In this document: positions 5,819 through 8,631 of the stretch, piece after piece
Layout: every line of letters begins with the position of its first letter
How positions within the stretch are numbered: position 1 is the first letter of the stretch
Assembly (NCBI GenBank): GCA_947458305.1
Contig: CANGZO010000092.1
Location: 1-8,631, forward strand
DNA: 8,631 nt
Origin: Comamonadaceae bacterium
GTDB taxonomy: Bacteria > Pseudomonadota > Gammaproteobacteria > Burkholderiales > Burkholderiaceae_C
Reading direction: 5' to 3'
The notes under the pieces: generated by a model
What the model was told of the DNA's origin: nothing
Database searches by the model: none
What the model saw: only the letters and a program-made list of their open reading frames with translations
Position numbers and translations under genes: made by a program

Positions 5819-6604
5819 ATGGATGCCTCAATGTGGATTGCCAAAACCGGCCTGGACGCGCAGCAAACGCGCATGTCGGTGATCTCCAACAACTTGGCCA
5901 ACGTCAACACCACGGGCTTCAAGCGCGATCGGGCCAGCTTCGAAGACATGCTGTACCAAAACCTGCGCCAGCCCGGCTCGCAAGCGGGTGCCGAAACCCA
6001 AGTGCCCACAGGCCTGATGCTGGGTACCGGGGTGCGCATTGTGTCCACCGAAAAGACCCACACCCAAGGCAGCATGGTGAGCACCAAAAACGCGCTCGAC
6101 ATGGCGGTGCAAGGTTCGGGGTTTTTCCAAATCACCCAAACCGACGGCACCATCGCCTACACACGCGACGGCAGCTTCAAGCTTTCGGCGACAGGTCAAT
6201 TGGTCACGGCCAACGGCTCGCTGCTGCAGCCGGGCATCACCATTCCCGCCAACGTGGCCAGCATTTCGATTGGCCAAGACGGCACGGTGTCGGTCGAGAC
6301 CGCCGCCGGTGGCGGTGCCGAAGTGATCGGACAGATCCAGATCGCGCGCTTTCCCAACCCCGCAGGCCTGCAATCCATCGGGCAAAACCTGCTCAAACAA
6401 ACCGCCGCCAGTGGCGCACCGGTGGTTGGCCAGCCCGGCCTTGAGGGTGCAGGCCAATTGATGCAGGGCGCCCTGGAAGCCTCCAACGTCAACGTGGTCG
6501 AAGAAATGGTCAACATGATCGAGACCCAACGCGCCTACGAGATCAACTCCAAAGCCATCTCGGCTGTGGACGGCATGCTGCGTTTCTTGAACAACAACAT
6601 GTGA
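5819..6604 (+). CDS. flgG: Flagellar distal rod protein FlgG
   Basis: FlgG builds the distal rod that passes through the P- and L-rings and joins the hook. The product is 261 residues, the usual length. It starts MDASMWIAKTGLDAQQT, then VISNNLANVNTTGFKRDRAS at 21-40. Residues 46-84 (YQNLRQPGSQAGAE, then VPTGLMLGTGVRI and TQGSM) are the FlgG-specific stretch that is known to make the rod straight and rigid rather than bent like the hook. The core has GSGFFQI at 99-105 and YTRDGSFKL at 114-122. The C-terminal rod motif is at about 217-246 (GALEASNVNVVEEMVNMIET, then QRAYEINSKAI). Only 25 bases separate it from flgF, with a good AGGA site. All key segments are present and nothing is unusual. Confidence 0.97.
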   Translation: MDASMWIAKTGLDAQQTRMSVISNNLANVNTTGFKRDRASFEDMLYQNLRQPGSQAGAETQVPTGLMLGTGVRIVSTEKTHTQGSMVSTKNALDMAVQGSGFFQITQTDGTIAYTRDGSFKLSATGQLVTANGSLLQPGITIPANVASISIGQDGTVSVETAAGGGAEVIGQIQIARFPNPAGLQSIGQNLLKQTAASGAPVVGQPGLEGAGQLMQGALEASNVNVVEEMVNMIETQRAYEINSKAISAVDGMLRFLNNNM

Positions 6605-6612
6605 TCTTGAGC

Positions 6613-7335
6613 ATGACAAACACACTGATTCGCCCCCTTCTACGCCTGCTGACCGCCGGCATGGTGTTGGGCTTGAGCGCCTGCGCCACAGCCCCTGTCG
6701 CCTTGAAGCATTCGCCAGAATTTGCCCCGGTTTTGCCCGTGATGGCCGAACGCCCCCGCGAAACCACCGGCTCCATTTACAACAACCGCCAAAACGACAA
6801 TTTCTTTGGCCGCAGCCGCAATTACCGCGTGGGTGACCTGATCACCGTCCTGCTCAACGAATCCACGCAAGCCAACCGCCAACAAAGCGGCAATGTCATT
6901 CGTGAAGCCTCCAACGACGTGATCCCCAGCGGCTTGACGTCCAAGGTCATGCGCATTCCTGAAAAAGTTTTGGGCTCCAGAGGCATTGGCGCCCTGGACG
7001 GTCTGAACCTCAACACAGCCAAGGTCGACAGCACCGGCTCGGGCGAAGCCAACCAACTGGCCACCTTGAACGGCGCGGTCTCGGTCACGGTGGTCGAAGT
7101 GCTGGCCAACGGCAACCTGATGGTGCGCGGCGAAAAACAACTGGCCTTGACCGAAGGCTCTGAAATCATCCAAGTCAGCGGCATCTTGCGCCCCAACGAT
7201 GTCTCGCCCAACAACATGGTCCAGTCGCGCCGCCTGGCCAATGCCCAAATTTCTTACCGTGGCACGGGCGACATGGCCAACGCCTCCAAAGCCGGCTGGG
7301 GCACCAGCGCCTTGCTCAAACTGTGGCCGTTTTAA
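6613..7335 (+). CDS. flgH: Flagellar L-ring lipoprotein FlgH
   Basis: FlgH forms the outer-membrane L-ring, the bushing around the rod. From the ATG at 6613 the product is 240 residues. It has a lipoprotein signal: RPLLRLLTAGMVLG followed by the lipobox LSAC, with the lipid-modified Cys at residue 24 (codon 6682-6684). The mature part shows GSIY at 53-56, the family motif YRVGDLITVLLNEST at 71-85, AVSVTVVEVLANGNLMVRGE at 155-174 and the C-terminal NAQISYRGTGD with final PF. A GTG at 6601 overlapping the flgG stop would add four residues (MILS). I prefer the ATG because it gives a typical short n-region, though neither start has a good ribosome site. Coupling to flgG is likely. Confidence 0.95.
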   Translation: MTNTLIRPLLRLLTAGMVLGLSACATAPVALKHSPEFAPVLPVMAERPRETTGSIYNNRQNDNFFGRSRNYRVGDLITVLLNESTQANRQQSGNVIREASNDVIPSGLTSKVMRIPEKVLGSRGIGALDGLNLNTAKVDSTGSGEANQLATLNGAVSVTVVEVLANGNLMVRGEKQLALTEGSEIIQVSGILRPNDVSPNNMVQSRRLANAQISYRGTGDMANASKAGWGTSALLKLWPF

Positions 7336-7350
7336 GTTTCAAAGCACAAC

Positions 7351-8475
7351 ATGACATCCCGCATTTTTTCATTCTTGATGCTGCTCGCCCTGTGTGGCTC
7401 CGCCTGGGCTGACCGCGTCAAAGACTTGGCATCTGTGGCCGCAGGCCGCAGCAACCAACTGATCGGATACGGCCTGGTGGTGGGCTTGCAAGGCACGGGC
7501 GATGGCGCGACCGTGTCCTTCACCACGCAAAGCATGAAATCCATGCTGAGCCGATTGGGCGTCAACATCGACGGCCCCTTGTCGGACTTTGAGCAAGGCG
7601 GCACCGCCGGCCGTTTGGACATCCGAAACGCCGCCGCCGTCATGATCACCGCCGAATTGCCTGGCTTTGCCAAACCCGGCCAAAAGATCGATATCAATGT
7701 GTCGGCCATTGGTCGCGCCACCAGCCTGCGCGGGGGCAACTTGCTGATGACCACCCTGCGCGGTGTGGACGGCGAGGTCTATGGCATGGCCCAAGGCGCC
7801 CTGAACACCACGGACGTGGAAAGCAGTGCTGCCGGCTCCAAGGTCAGCATTGGCGTGCCCACTTCAGGCCGCATCCCCAACGGTGGCACCGTCGAGCGCA
7901 TCGTGGAAAACCCCTTTGAGACCTCCGAATACGTGGTCATGAACGTCCGCGAGGCCGACTTCACCACCACCACGGCCATCGTCAACGCCATCAACAAAAA
8001 CTTTGGCGATGCCACCGCTCGGGCCATCGACGGCATGTCTTTGGCCATTCGAGCCCCTACCAATGTGTCGCAACGCGTCGCCTTCATGAGCATGGTCGAG
8101 AACCTCGACGTCGTGCCCGGCGAGCCGCCTGCCCGCGTGGTGGTCAACTCCCGCACCGGCACGGTGGTGATCAGCCGCAACGTGCGGGTCACCGCATCGG
8201 CAGTCGCCCACGGCACCATCTCGGTGGCCATTGCAGCCACCAACGAAGTCTCACAGCCCAACCCGCTGAGCCAAGGACAAACCGCAGCCGTTCAAAACGC
8301 CAACATTGCCGTGACCGAACCCAAGAACCCGATGTTCTTGTTCCAACCCGGTGTGGATTTGCGCCAGGTGGTCGACGCCGTCAACCAAGTGGGGGCCACC
8401 CCCTCTGCCCTGATCGCCATCCTCGAGGCCCTCAAAAGCACGGGCAGCCTGCGGGCCGAACTGATCATCATCTGA
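7351..8475 (+). CDS. flgI: Flagellar P-ring protein FlgI
   Basis: FlgI forms the periplasmic P-ring around the rod in the peptidoglycan layer. The 374-residue product matches the family length. A Sec signal peptide is visible: a short basic start, the hydrophobic core FSFLMLLALCG, and an Ala-Trp-Ala cleavage site after residue 20, giving a mature start DRVKDLASV. Family motifs follow: NQLIGYGLVVGLQGTGDG at about 36-53, AAAVMITAELPGFAKPGQKI at 92-111, and GGNLLMTTLRGVDG. The C-terminal region has NSRTGTVVISRNVRV and ends with DLRQVVDAVNQVGATPSALI and a tail of SLRAELIII. It follows flgH by 15 bases with no strong Shine-Dalgarno sequence. FlgI is normally helped by the chaperone FlgA, whose gene is not in this window. 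Confidence 0.97.
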   Translation: MTSRIFSFLMLLALCGSAWADRVKDLASVAAGRSNQLIGYGLVVGLQGTGDGATVSFTTQSMKSMLSRLGVNIDGPLSDFEQGGTAGRLDIRNAAAVMITAELPGFAKPGQKIDINVSAIGRATSLRGGNLLMTTLRGVDGEVYGMAQGALNTTDVESSAAGSKVSIGVPTSGRIPNGGTVERIVENPFETSEYVVMNVREADFTTTTAIVNAINKNFGDATARAIDGMSLAIRAPTNVSQRVAFMSMVENLDVVPGEPPARVVVNSRTGTVVISRNVRVTASAVAHGTISVAIAATNEVSQPNPLSQGQTAAVQNANIAVTEPKNPMFLFQPGVDLRQVVDAVNQVGATPSALIAILEALKSTGSLRAELIII

Positions 8476-8494
8476 TCGCCCTTGAGCCAAGACC

Positions 8495-8631
8495 ATGAAC
8501 GACATCACCTCCACCAATTCCAGCACCTATCTGGACTTCAGTGCCTTGGCACAGTTGAAGGGTGATGCCGCACGCGACCCGAGCAAAGCCATCCGCAAGA
8601 CGGCCGAACAGTTCGAGGCCTATTTCATCCA
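8495..8631 (+). CDS. flgJ: Flagellar rod assembly protein FlgJ, 3'-truncated
   Basis: Only the first 45 residues are in the window. They read MNDITSTNSSTYLDFSALAQ, then LKGDAARDPSKAIRKTAEQF and EAYFI. The pattern of a leucine-rich 'F-x-x-L-A-x-L-K' followed by 'A-x-QFEA-x-F' is the hallmark of the FlgJ N-terminal rod-cap domain. FlgJ scaffolds rod growth in the periplasm; in many proteobacteria a C-terminal glucosaminidase domain also opens the peptidoglycan, but whether this one has it cannot be seen. The ATG is 19 bases after the flgI stop, with only a weak GAG upstream. Position at the end of the rod/ring operon supports the call. Confidence 0.88.
   Translation, partial: MNDITSTNSSTYLDFSALAQLKGDAARDPSKAIRKTAEQFEAYFI

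Noticed and set aside
5828..6625. A 265-codon open frame on the - strand covering flgG
   Set aside because: It is fully antisense to a highly conserved gene, and its composition (His/Gly/Val-rich) indicates a shadow frame.
7331..7360. Sigma-28 promoter before flgI (TTAAGTTTC)
   Set aside because: A -35-like TAAGTTT is present but no GCCGATAA-like -10 follows at the right distance.
7381..7401. Lipobox in the FlgI signal peptide (Leu-Ala-Leu-Cys)
   Set aside because: The residue before Cys is Leu, not Gly/Ala/Ser, and a good Ala-Trp-Ala signal peptidase I site lies just after; FlgI is a soluble P-ring protein.

Overview
The window is a contiguous segment of a flagellar rod/hook/ring operon in the order flgB-flgC-flgD-flgE-flgF-flgG-flgH-flgI-(flgJ), all on the + strand. 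It is preceded by the 3' end of a separate gene for a lysozyme/transglycosylase-like protein. The cell is Gram-negative, because it encodes both the P-ring (FlgI) and the L-ring lipoprotein (FlgH). Protein style, moderately high G+C and the FlgC/FlgG/FlgI sequences suggest a betaproteobacterium, probably Burkholderiales (Comamonadaceae-like). That placement is inference from sequence feel, not a search.

Layout: 2-550 is the C-terminal part of the muralytic-like protein. 551-760 is the only sizeable non-coding stretch. It holds a perfect hairpin just after the stop codon, an excellent sigma-54 (-24/-12) promoter at 651-667, and an inverted TTGAC repeat at 700-718 in the predicted leader that resembles a FleQ-type activator box. 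From 761 to 8475 eight complete flg genes run with gaps of 2 to about 70 bases, so they are probably one transcript. The window ends inside the N-terminus of flgJ (8495 onward).

How the genes work together: FlgB, FlgC, FlgF and FlgG form the rod across the periplasm. FlgD caps the growing hook and FlgE is the hook subunit. FlgI and FlgH form the bushing rings in the peptidoglycan layer and outer membrane. FlgJ is the rod cap, and in many species also carries a wall-degrading domain.

The parts that stand out are (1) the hook protein FlgE at 879 residues, about twice the usual length, with three diverged tandem copies of an extra domain in its middle; (2) the sigma-54 promoter with a FleQ-like box downstream of the predicted start, which points to FleQ/FlrA-type rather than FlhDC-type control; and (3) a peptidoglycan-cleaving-type gene directly upstream of the rod genes. 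I see no mobile elements, CRISPR arrays, tRNA or rRNA genes. The rest is a conserved, ordinary flagellar operon.
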